Positions 53,456-62,941 of a stretch of 64,000 nt of DNA are shown here, piece by piece. The stretch lies in contig OY992540.1 in the NCBI GenBank assembly GCA_963921195.1, positions 79,101,337 through 79,165,336 of the forward strand. Reading direction: 5' to 3'. The notes under the pieces were generated by a model. The model saw nothing but the letters and a program-made list of their open reading frames with translations, did no database searches and was not told the origin of the DNA. The stretch's first letter is position 1. Each line of letters opens with the position of its first letter. Position numbers and translations under genes: made by a program. The DNA comes from Pegoplata infirma (taxonomy: Eukaryota > Arthropoda > Insecta > Diptera > Anthomyiidae).

Positions 53456-55668
53456 ACCCAAGCAGAAAAATAAGGACGGGAAAGGGCTGGCAAAGTACTT
53501 TATATGGATGCTTATGTGCTGGAAAAGCATCACAGTTAAGTACTCTTCCAGCGCCCAAAATGATAACTACTGTAAACGGTATGCCATTGGTATTTTAAGC
53601 CTTTTAACGATAACAGGCAAGTATACTTGCCAAAACGTTTTTGGGGATTATTTTTGTTCGGGTAAAAGATAGGGTAAATTGGGCTAAAAGATGAATTGTA
53701 TAGTGGTCTTCGGGCAACAAATGTCTAATTTTCAGTAAGTCTCTAACTTTATCCACTTACTTACTGTAAGCCCTCAAAGTTTGTAAAATAATAATATCTA
53801 TTTTAGGCACAAAAGGATCTTTACTTGTCGAGCAAAATCAGGGGCAAGAAGGGGGTTGAGATGTCCAAATTCTTGTAGAGTAAATTTTATTGAGTTGCAG
53901 ATCTTCAAAATTGCAGCGAAAAGTAAATAGCTTTGGCCACAACTGCGTAATCGTCAAAGGGCAAATTTTTTCATCAAGAAAAATAAGGGAAAAGGAGTGG
54001 GGTTAGGGGTACAATTTTTTGTTTCATAACTATTATTAGGTGAAAGATCACGACAATGAACAGAAAATAAAAATAGATTCGGCAGAAAATGTATGGTCGT
54101 CAAAGGGTTAAAGCGCTTTAACCCAAAAAAATATAGTACTATTAAAGTACTTTTGACACAAAAAAAAGGACATGCCAAAATTTTCTAAGACCCGAAGACA
54201 CAACAATTTTTTTTGTTTTTTTCAAGAAAGAAATTCATTAAAAATGATTTTAGGATAAAAAAATTTTTAGACAAATTTTCAAAGTCAAGAAAAAATGTTA
54301 TTTTTGCGTTTTGGAGTAAAATATTTATTAGAGTTTATTAGTCACCATGGTGACTATGTCACATCTGTTTATCGGGTATCATAATTTTTTTTTTGAAGGA
54401 TTTAAGGGAGCTAAAAAGAATGCTTCGCCAGTCGATTCTACAGCAAAAATTAATTCAATGGAAGTTTTTTAAACTCTTAAAAAAAGTTCCAAAAACCACA
54501 GCAGAGGGCGGAAATATCGATTTTTTTTTTAAATTTAAATTATTTTTTTATTCGTGCACGATGAAGAGGCCGTTTTGCTAAGAAAATTGATACAGAAAGC
54601 ACCTTTCTTAAAAAGAAAATTATATTATAAAACACTTACCAACTTATGAGAAATTTTTGGATAGGTCAGAGGTTTGGACACTCGTTTTCGATTAATCTTT
54701 CAGTGCAGATTCAAAATTTGGTTTCCAAAATTTTCCATGACGTCAGGTTTTTGAGAAAATTAAGGTCAAAGGTGCATTAATGAGAACATTTTTTGTGATA
54801 TTTTTGGATGATCTTCTGGGATCGTACCACTCGTTTTCGATTAACAATTCGATGCTGATTCTTAATATGGTTTTAAAATTTTTCTATCACGTCATGTTTT
54901 CGAGAAAATTAAGGTAAAATTTTCTAAAACGTGTTTTTGGCCATTTTTGAAAGCTTATAACTTTTTAAGGGGTTGTGATAGAACGGAAATTTCGATATCA
55001 TTTTGTTAAGCTCAAAATGTCCTTTAATCGTGCATATTTAAAAATTAATTAAAAAATAAAATGGAAAAATCTTATACTTCCGCCCTCAATGGTGGGTTTT
55101 TGGAACTTTTTTTAAGAGTTCAAAAAATTACCATTGTATTACTTTTTGCTGTAGAATCGACTGGTGAAATCAGATTTGCGATATTCAGCCGTTTTTTCTC
55201 TGCAGAAAAATCAGCTTAAAATCCGCGATTTCAGATGCGTTGAACCACTCAAGGAGTGAACATTTTTCACATTTTTTTGCGTTTTGGAGTTTAAAAAAAA
55301 TATTTAAAATGCTTTTAAAAAAAATAATTTTGAAATTTTTTTTCTTTCTGCGTTTTGAAAAAACAATCTTTAAAAATCACTAGGAAAATTTTTTTATCAA
55401 TTTTTGTTTCTGGGTTTTCGAGCAAAAAAATAATCATTGAAATTGTGTTTCGGATTTTTTTTGACAAATTTTAGGAAGTTCTCGAAAAAACTGTAAAGTG
55501 TTAAGAAATTAATAAATTTTAATTTTGAAAAAAAAAAAAACATTGGCAAATCGTTAACAATACGCTTTCAAAGAATTTTTTTGAATAAGTATTTCATACC
55601 ATTATACACAAAAATTAAGTGATTTGCCAGGACTACTTTTTTGTACGGTTGGAAGTTTCTGCCTGGGC
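53456..55668. mobile_element. 2.2-kb TIR element with CCCA(A/G)GCAGAAA ends
   Basis: The left CCCAAGCAGAAAAATAAGG and the inverted right end CCCAGGCAGAAACTTCCAAC begin arms sharing CTGGCAAA and an ACTT-containing segment, as in the element at 11868-12712. Inside, GTCGATTCTACAGCAAAAA (54432) is mirrored near 55155, together with CTCTTAAAAAAAGTTCCAAA (54475/55110 region), forming an internal inverted repeat. A palindrome, GTCACCATGGTGAC, is at 54341-54354. No transposase is visible. Confidence 0.6.
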
Positions 55669-56030
55669 AGTTCTCGGTAAGATTTAAATTATTTAAAAAT
55701 TTTAAATTAAAAAGTCTTGTAGGGTATAAATATATTCGCCAAATCCGAATACGTAAAAACTTTTACTTGTTTTTACCTTTCCTTTTAAATGATGTTTTTC
55801 TAAAGATAAGTCGTGTGTTGTGTTAAAAATACAACTTGTTTATGAAGTGATAAGTATGTTTTTTTTTGCTTTCATTAACTTATATACACATACAAAATTT
55901 TTTTAAACCTAAAACTTAAATATTTAAAAAATTACCGCCCATTAGTCCTCGAAAATTTAATTCAGCATTAAATTTTTCATTTCATAAATTTTAACTAATG
56001 AATTAATTCATGCATTAATAAATTCTTTGA
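55669..56030. other. AT-rich stretch with mini-me tail fragment
   Basis: A TGTAGGGTATAAATATATTCG...ACTTTTACTTG fragment (55718-55769) resembles a mini-me-like 3' end. No gene. 55970-56030 is the empty-site paralogue of the target at 57325-57660. Confidence 0.5.
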
Positions 56031-56236
56031 GTCTAAGACATTTTTTCTATAGAAAAATTCTCAGATTCTGAGACATTTTCTGTCTCAGAAATTTTTTCTA
56101 TAGAAAAAGTTTCAGATTCTGAGACATTTTTTCTATAGAAAAATTCTCAGATTTTGAAACATTTTTTCTATAGAAAAATTCTCAGATTCTGAGACATTTT
56201 TTCTATAGAAAAATTCTCAGATTCTGAGGCATTTTT
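56030..56236. repeat. 35-bp satellite block
   Basis: Units of GAGACATTTTTTCTATAGAA and AATTCTCAGATTCT, a variant family with AAAAATTCTC in place of AAAAAGTCTC. Interrupted at 56236 by a mini-me-like element and resumed near 57300. Confidence 0.85.
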
Positions 56237-56367
56237 ATACCCTCCACTCTAGTGATAGAGGGTATATATAAGTTTGTCATTCCGTTTGTAACACCTCGAA
56301 ATATTGGTCTAGGACCCCATAAAGTATATATATTCATGATCCTCGATCGATTTTAAGACGATCTAGC

Positions 56368-56386
56368 GATGTCCGTCCGTCCGTCC

Positions 56387-56432
<46 letters not shown>
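56368..56432 (+). repeat. (GTCY)n microsatellite
   Basis: About 16 tetranucleotides: three or four GTCC/CCGT-type, then a run of GTCT. Other copies of the element in the window carry only three to five, so this copy has expanded. Confidence 0.95.
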
Positions 56433-56815
56433 TGAAAACACGCTAACTTTTGAAAGACTTTACGGAGGCTCCTGAAGTTTGGCATATATGTTGGGCATTT
56501 ACCTGGTCAGGTTGGTATTGCAATCCAGCGAAATCGGTCCAGGGGTTCAAAAGTTATAAGCAAATGAGTGAATTTCGGCAAGGGTTTTTTTGGAATTTAC
56601 GAGATAAAACACAAGGTAACTTTCGAACGGCAATTCTGAGGGTGCTGAAGTGTGGCATATATATTTGTCGTTCTTCAGGTCCGGTTCGTTTTAAATTTCA
56701 GCCAAATCGGTCTAGCGGTTCAAAAGTTATTAGCAAAGCCGTAAATTTCAGATTCGCCTCACCTTAAATTCACGTGTTGAAAACCCGTTAAACATGTTTT
56801 AAAAACATTGGTAAA

Positions 56816-57000
56816 GCTTGATTTACACGTTAACTACCCCTGACCACCCTTATCTACTATTTCCCAGTATTGGGGCATAACAAATGTCAAATTCAAATAA
56901 TTTTTCATACAAAATTATTTAAACCCGGCAAATTGTATCACTAATACTGGGAAATAGGAGATAAGGGTGGTCAAGGGTAGTTAACGTGTAAACTGCCCTT
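56816..57000. mobile_element. Hairpin MITE (ACACGTTAACTACCC arms), copy 2
   Basis: Same arms (ACACGTTAACTACCCCTGAC; GTCAAGGGTAGTTAACGTGT) and loop as 5526-5704, inserted in the mini-me-like element at 56237-57299. Confidence 0.88.
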
Positions 57001-57346
57001 AAGTCACAAAAATATTTTACATCGCATTTTTGTCACTCAAAAATATTTTTATACTAAAAGAAAAAAAAAATACACTCGAAAAAAATTTTACACTCAAAAA
57101 AAATTTTACACTCAAAAAAAAATTTAGTAAATTATTTTTTTTTTTTTCAAAAATTAGTTAAAATACAAAGTTTTTTTACACTAAATAAAATATTTAAAAA
57201 ATATTATTTTTTGACTCTAGAAAATTTACTATAACTTAAAAAGGGCGTTGTGGAGGGTATTCATAGATTCGGCCAAGTCGAATTTAATTTTTCTACTTGT
57301 TTCTACAGAAATATTCTGAGATTTTATTTCATAAATTTTAATTAAT

Positions 57347-57638
57347 CACTTAGAAAATTATTGTAGTTACTACATGTCGGTCATTTGTGTAGAAAGTAGA
57401 AGTTGTTGTTTTCAACTACAATTTCAGTTGTTTTTGTATGAAAAATCTCAAACAACTGTTTTTTGTAGTCGTTTTAAAAAACAAATACAAAAAATTACTA
57501 CATTGTAGTAACAGTTGTTTTATAAAATCAATTTTTTGTTGATTTTACCGTACAATGTAGTGGACGCCTAAACAACAACAATTGTAGTAGTTTTAACTGT
57601 CTTTTGTAGTGGAATCTACCTTCATAATTTTTTGAGTG
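57347..57638. mobile_element. 292-bp TIR element with AT duplication and empty-site paralogue
   Basis: Starts CACTTAGAAAATTAT and ends ATAATTTTTTGAGTG, flanked by AT on both sides. The same host sequence occurs without the insertion at ~55985-56010 (TTTTAACTAATGAATTAATT), which fixes the boundaries. The interior is GTAGTTGTTTT variants as in 4718-5405. Confidence 0.85.
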
Positions 57639-57659
57639 ATGAATTAATTTATGCATTAA

Positions 57660-57975
57660 TAAATTCTCTGAGTCTAAGACATTTTTTCTATAGAAAAATT
57701 CTCAGATTCTGAGACATTTTTTCTGAAAAATTCTCAGATTCTGAGACATTTTTTTTTATAGAAAAATTCTCAGATTCTGAGACATTTTTTTTATAGAAAA
57801 ATTCTCAGATTCTGAGACATTTTTTCTAAAGAAAAATTCTCAGATTCTGAGACATTTTTTCTTAGAAAAATTCTTAGAATTTGATACTTTCTTTCCATAG
57901 AAAAATTCTCAGATTCTAAGACATTTTTTTTATAAAGAAATTGTTAGATTCTAAGACATTTTTTCTTTAGAAATT
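57660..57975. repeat. 35-bp satellite block
   Basis: Eight or nine units, again the AAAAATTCTCAGATTCTGAG variant, collinear with 56015-56236, so the two blocks are paralogous or one split array. Confidence 0.85.
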
Positions 57976-58373
57976 TACACAATTACCAAAATTCCTCCAA
58001 AAAATCAGAGTCATCCCAGTAAAATCGCCTGAATTTCATCCTCTAATTGGGTATAAAGCTGCTAGACTGTTAACTCTGTTCATGCATGCATGAAACAAAA
58101 CTATTACCATTTAACTTTTTTAAAATGGCAATACCTACAAAACAAAACTTTCGAATGTCAAAAAAGAGAAGTAAAAAATAAGAAGAACAAGAACAAGCTA
58201 AAGAAAAAAGTAGTGGTGGAAAAATTGTAAAGGAAATAAATTTCAAAGAAAATTGCTGAAAACTAATTACAAACGATAAGAAATAGATATATGTCGTGAA
58301 AAATTGAAACAATTACTAAAAACTTGTATAATTTTCTTAATTGTTTGTGCTTGAAAGTTGAAAAGTACTAAAG
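57976..58373. other. Upstream/5' UTR region of the zinc-finger gene
   Basis: Less repetitive sequence. The main ATG is in the context AAAGATGAGT. A minus frame at 58070-58312 has no recognised features. No core promoter motif is claimed. Confidence 0.45.
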
Positions 58374-58799
58374 ATGAGTCTCACATATCCACCCACAAAT
58401 GAAGAGGAAATATTTCGCCATTGTACCAAAGAATGCGGCATCATTACATCTACAGAAGATCAGCAATATTTTGCTCTTGGATGCAGAAAATGTTCAGACA
58501 AATTTCTTTATTTTGATGCTTTCATAGAACACATTCAAACAATGCATGTGTCTTATGGTAATGAAAAGGGTGGTTTTAGTGGCCGAAGTGGTGGTGGCGA
58601 CTCCAACGCAATGGGTAGTGGTGAGAGGGGAAGTGATGGCTTGCATGGTAGAAGCAATAATAATGGTAGCACAAATAAATTAAAACGTCGTCTTGAGAAT
58701 GATAGCCAAGAGGATTTAACAGATGTTCATCCTGCTCTATTGGAACCACCAGTGGTCATAATTAAAGAAGAAAAAATTGATATTGATGAAGATGACGAT
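58374..58799 (+). CDS. C2H2 zinc-finger protein, exon 1 (gene incomplete)
   Basis: 142 codons from ATG 58374 to the donor GAT|GTATGT at 58800 (phase 0); read-through would stop at 58811. One zinc finger is clear at ~37-58: CRKC, twelve residues, then HIQTMH (C-x2-C-x12-H-x4-H). After it comes a Gly/Ser/Asn-rich low-complexity stretch, a basic KLKRR patch that could be a nuclear signal, and VIIKEEKID, a SUMO-type psi-K-x-E site, before acidic residues. A single N-terminal finger with acidic, sumoylation-prone linker suggests a nuclear DNA-binding regulator with more fingers beyond the window. I do not recognise the orthologue. Confidence 0.82.
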
Positions 58800-59096
58800 G
58801 TATGTTTATAAATTATGGCTGGATTTTACAGTCAGTACTTGAGTCCCAGTAGATACTTAGGTCAAGGTTATTCAAGCATATTGGAACATTTCAATGTTTT
58901 TTTCCAGGCGTTATTTTCTAGGCTGTATTATATATAAATCAAGAATATTTGCTTATTAGTTTAAAATGGGTCTTAATTGCTTGGAAGACCTTGTACTTAA
59001 GTATCTACTTAGACTTAAGTACTCACTTGTAAATTCAGCCTATGTGGTGTTTTTGATAATTTTTTCTATTGTTATTTTTTGTTTAACTTGTTTTAG

Positions 59097-59351
59097 GAAG
59101 GAACACACATTCGTAATGAACCCTTATTGGGCAATGATGATGACGATTATAACGCTGGTTATTATAGTGTTAAAAATGAGCAAATGGATCCTGAAGTTAG
59201 TATGAATATGGGAGATTCCAGTTATATGGGTGATTCCTTTGGTAGTTTCAATGATGAATATGCAGGAGCTGACGATGAGGATATAATAGAACGCACTAAT
59301 AATGGCGATGACACCAACTATGATGATTTAGTTGAAGAATCTTTAATAGAA
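59097..59351 (+). CDS. Zinc-finger protein, exon 2 (partial gene)
   Basis: 85 codons in phase 0 between acceptor CTTGTTTTAG (59087-59096) and donor GAA|GTAAGT (59352). Starts EGTHIRNEPLLGNDDDDY and is strongly acidic with many D, E, N, M and Y; YSVKNEQMD is a second psi-K-x-E site. No structured domain visible. The 297-bp intron between the exons has CTTAAGTA-type repeats. No exon 3 was found to the right edge; the second intron contains TIR elements and the Transib-like insertion. Confidence 0.8.
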
Positions 59352-59448
59352 GTAAGTAAAATTTTTAGGATATACTTTAAAATATAAAAACTATAAACGA
59401 ACTTGGTAGGTTTGCGAACTTGACTCGAAATTAAATAAACTTTTTTGC

Positions 59449-59851
59449 GTTGGTAGAGGGGTAAAAGATATGTCAAGTGGTATCAGTTTCAAGGAGCGGT
59501 CATGTTCCCTTTCAGAGGGGCAGAGCTTTAAAGTTAAAAATTATTTTGTAAATATCTTTAAAACTACTTGTCCGATTTGGACGAGATTAGTTGCATACAA
59601 AAACTTTTGAAAATATCTTTCAATTAGCTCCGGGGTGTGAATTAAATTAGCTCTTAGTTGCCAAAACAGTGTTTTAAAATCTTTTGCCACAATTTTTTTT
59701 TAAATGGTTGATATCTCGAAGCTGCACGTATATAAATAAAAATTTAGCCCAAATAGGTTGGTAGTTAAGGTCTCAAGCCTTAGTTTAAGACAGCAACTGG
59801 CATTGTAGCTCTAAAAGAGGTAATATTAAAGGTATGACCTCTCTACCAACT
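59449..59851. mobile_element. Short TIR element with GTTGGTAGAGG ends
   Basis: GTTGGTAGAGGGGTAAAAGA at the left matches, inverted, GGTATGACCTCTCTACCAAC at the right. It is ~400 bp, without an ORF or clear duplication, and lies in intron 2 of the zinc-finger gene. Just beyond, 59870-59990 has TTCGATTAATCGAA palindromes. Confidence 0.6.
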
Positions 59852-60488
59852 AGTGTTCAGTCGATAAAATTTTGTTCGATTAATCGAACAATTTTAGGCG
59901 AATAATTGTTCGATTAATTTAAAAATGATAATTTCCATTAAAGAATTAATGGAAGAATTTTTGCCGATTAATCGAATAATAATAAATGTTTTTTTTAGAA
60001 ATATGTATAATTTTTTAAAGTTTTAAGTCAAATAAACAAATAAAATGTATTTAGGATTTGGAATTTCAGTTGAAATTCAACAAAAAAACAGTCATGTTTA
60101 CTAGAGTTATCTTTATTTTAAAATTTGTTTGAATGTTCGCTGCTCCTGAAGCTTGGAATAGTAAAATGACCTAAAATAAGTACCTGATAAAATTTTGGGC
60201 CAAATCGGCCAACTCTACGACCGCACTAAAATCGGGAAAAAGATTAGCGATTTGTTCTAAACCCCACTAAAGTAAAAAATTAAATTAAAATTAACTTTCT
60301 CTTTTAAATTTCTTCATTTGTGTCTGCAATTCCAAATCATGTTGGTAACCCTTGCGAAATAATGTAATATACAAAAAAGTTAAAAGAAAGTATGAATTGA
60401 GGTTTAGATTGCTAGAAATAGAATTGTAATGTTGGAAACTGTCGACATTTATTCTGTAGAAACTATAAATATTCACATATATAAAAAA

Positions 60489-60603
60489 CAATTTCCACAA
60501 AACAAACCGACATATAAAATCCTGCTGATAATAACACTAACTGGAGTGTTTGAAAGCGGTATGGGAATATCTAAAAAAAAAATTTTCACAAAACAAACCG
60601 ACA
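60489..60603. repeat. ~95-bp tandem duplication that served as Transib target
   Basis: AAACAAACCGACATATAAAA, AATAACACTAACTGGAGTG and GGTATGGGAATA occur at 60498-60570 and again, after the 2.3-kb insertion, at 62942-63005; ACAAAACAAACCGACA itself is present at 60497 and 60588. The insertion cut the second unit at CCGACA. Confidence 0.8.
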
Positions 60604-62941
60604 CACAGTGATTCGTTCCCATATATCGAGTGGGCAAAAATAGAATATTGGTCGCAGATTTCTGAAATTTGGTACACAAGCATTAAATTATCTAATCAAG
60701 AAAAAAACGAGTTTTTGGAAAAATCGGAGCAAGGACACGCCTACCCCCCATATATCCTGAAATTTAAATATGTGATTAAAACTACAAAAATGGTCACAAA
60801 ATTCCCAAACTTTGTCAATGTTACCAATTTTGATATAGTATTTTATGTGTAAATTTTTTTCTAGATTGAAGCAAGGACTCGTGTGGCTGCCGTATATCCT
60901 TTTTCTTAAAAATATTGTAAATCGCTCAAAAATTACTCCATACCCTTGAAATTTTTTGTAAAAATTTGAATAAGTGATGTCAATGTGTGTGCCAAATTTC
61001 GCTGAAATCGGTTCTGTAAAACAAAAGTTATTTACATATCCTTTTTAAAAACTGCAATAGTGTTAATATAGTGTAATCACAAAAATAAAATAGAAAGAGT
61101 TGTCAACGATTTTCCAAATTTGGTACGCAAGCACAAAATTAATTAGTAGAAAAAAAATAAAAATTTTGAGCAAATCGGTCGAAGGACATTTGTACCTGTT
61201 GTATATCCTGAAACTTAAAAGTGGAGTTTTAGCCACAAAACTTGCTATAAAATTACTAAACTTAGTTACTGTCTTAGAAATTTAGATAACTATCGACGTA
61301 CAACATTTGTATTTTAATCTGAGCAAGGACTCGCGTGACTTCCATATATCCTTTTTCTTGAAATCGCTGTAACTATTTTAAAAATGTTTCAATTGCTATA
61401 AAATTTTTAATATAGATTAGATCAAATGGCGTTAATAAGTGTGTCAAATTTCGTCGAGTTGCTTGCGGTAACAAAAAAGCCGTTTATATATCCTTTTTTT
61501 AAATATAGTCAAAAATATAAAAATACATAATAACTGCAAAAACAAGACATTCGCAACACTTATTACCTATTGCATTACGAAAATAAATTTATTCAAAATA
61601 AGTTTTAGTAAACTCGTTTAATATTTGCTTTATTCCTAAGTATATACCCCGTTAATAACAAAAAACTTAAAAAAAAAAATTTTTTTTGGGTACTTAAAAT
61701 TTTTATTTTTTTTTTTTCGTTTTTTTCAAAAACTTAGTTATTTTTATTATTTGATCGTATAGAAAACAGTCCAGGATGTTAAAAAAATCAATAAAAAATA
61801 ATTTCTAAGTACGAACTTTTTTTATGTATCTCAAAAAAATTTTGGTTTTGATTTGGGATACCAAATACTGGTTTTAAAGCAAAATGGCCCACTGTATACT
61901 TATTTTATCGAATTATTTACTATAAATTTATGGTATACAATACAATAAATCCCTTTATATAAAAAAACACTAAAATGTTGATGTATTTTTTAAATTTATT
62001 TACAGTAAATAAAATAAATTAAAAAACAAATAATCCAATTTTATATTTTTTTAAAAAAAATTTTTTTTCAACTTAAAAAAAAAAAACTTAGTTATTTTTA
62101 TTTTTTGATCTTATAAAACATAGTTAAAGCTACAAAAAAAATAAAAAACAAAAAAATTTTATTCACGAACTTTTTTTATGAAGGCCATTAAAATTTGGGG
62201 ATTTTGGGGATTTTAGTAAAAGTCATAGATAACTTTTAAAGCAAAACGGCGCACGTACTGCATATTTTTTTTCTGATTTTTTATTATATTTTTACAGAAT
62301 ACTATATAATATATCAATGTGTAAAGAAAAAATACTTAATATTGGATTTTTTTCTAATATTTTTTCCATTAATAATATAGCTTTTGAAAAAAATGAAATA
62401 AAGACACAAAAAAAAACCTAACTTTTTTCCAACTTCAGACAAAAACTTAGTTATTTTTATTGTTTTGCCTTATAAACCATAGTCCGAGCTATCGAAAAAG
62501 CGAAAAAAATAATTTTTTGATTCACGAACTTTTTTTATGCATTCCATAAAAATTTGTCAATTTTTGGGAATTCGGTCGAAAAAATATAGATTTCAGAGCA
62601 ATACAAAAATGTATTTTAAGATTAATTTTTTAAAAAATGCAAATACAGCATTTAGCATATATATTAAAGTATCTTTTGCAAAAAAAATTTCGCTGATTTC
62701 TTTAAAATTCGATTTTTCATAATTATTTTAGTAAACCTATAAAAATCAATTTTTAGGTTTTAACACAATAGCGTTGAATTTCCATACTTTAGCGCCCTCT
62801 TGTGGCAACATATGACTTCTTAAAAATCAGAAAAGTACATATTTCTTTTAGTTTACTATTAAACTGTAAAAATACAAAAAATCATCAACATTGAAGACAT
62901 ACTTTTTTTTTGGATTTTTGCCAATGAAACGAATCACTGTG
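60604..62941. mobile_element. Non-autonomous Transib-like element (CACAGTG ends)
   Basis: A 2338-bp element with 14-bp perfect TIRs CACAGTGATTCGTT. CGACA occurs on both sides (60599-60603 and 62942-62946), a 5-bp GC-biased duplication. CACWRTG termini plus 5-bp duplications define Transib, the superfamily related to RAG1. A second conserved block, TGG(G)CAAAAAT, follows at both ends but ~10 bases further in on the left. The interior contains two ~430-bp diverged direct repeats (60640-61060 and 61100-61510; each with AAATTTGGTAC..AAGCA, GCAAGGACTCG and TATATCCTTTTT) and three ~370-bp repeats (from ~61700, ~62060, ~62415; each with AACTTAGTTATTTTTATT and CGAACTTTTTTTATG). No transposase ORF is visible. 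Confidence 0.85.

Larger units (their letters stand above)
56237..57299 (+). mobile_element. Mini-me/DINE-1-like element, family 1, with expanded GTCY tract
   Basis: Begins ATACCCTCCACTCTAGTGAT, has the usual CATTCCGTTTGTAACAC and AAGTATATATATTCATGAT, then an expanded microsatellite. It ends GTGGAGGGTATTC, TTCGGCCAAGTCGAA, CTACTTG before TT. It sits exactly in the T-run of a satellite unit (CATTTTT | TTTCTA), with no duplication beyond T, which supports TT targeting. A hairpin MITE (56816-57000) is inserted in it. The plus frame at 56450-56767 spans repeat and is not a gene. Confidence 0.85.

Noticed and set aside
60550..61285. Frames containing KLSNQEKNEFLEKSEQ and KLISRKKIKILSKS
   Set aside because: Considered as transposase remnants of the Transib-like element. 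The two are translations of its duplicated ~430-bp non-coding repeat and show no DDE or RAG1-core motif.
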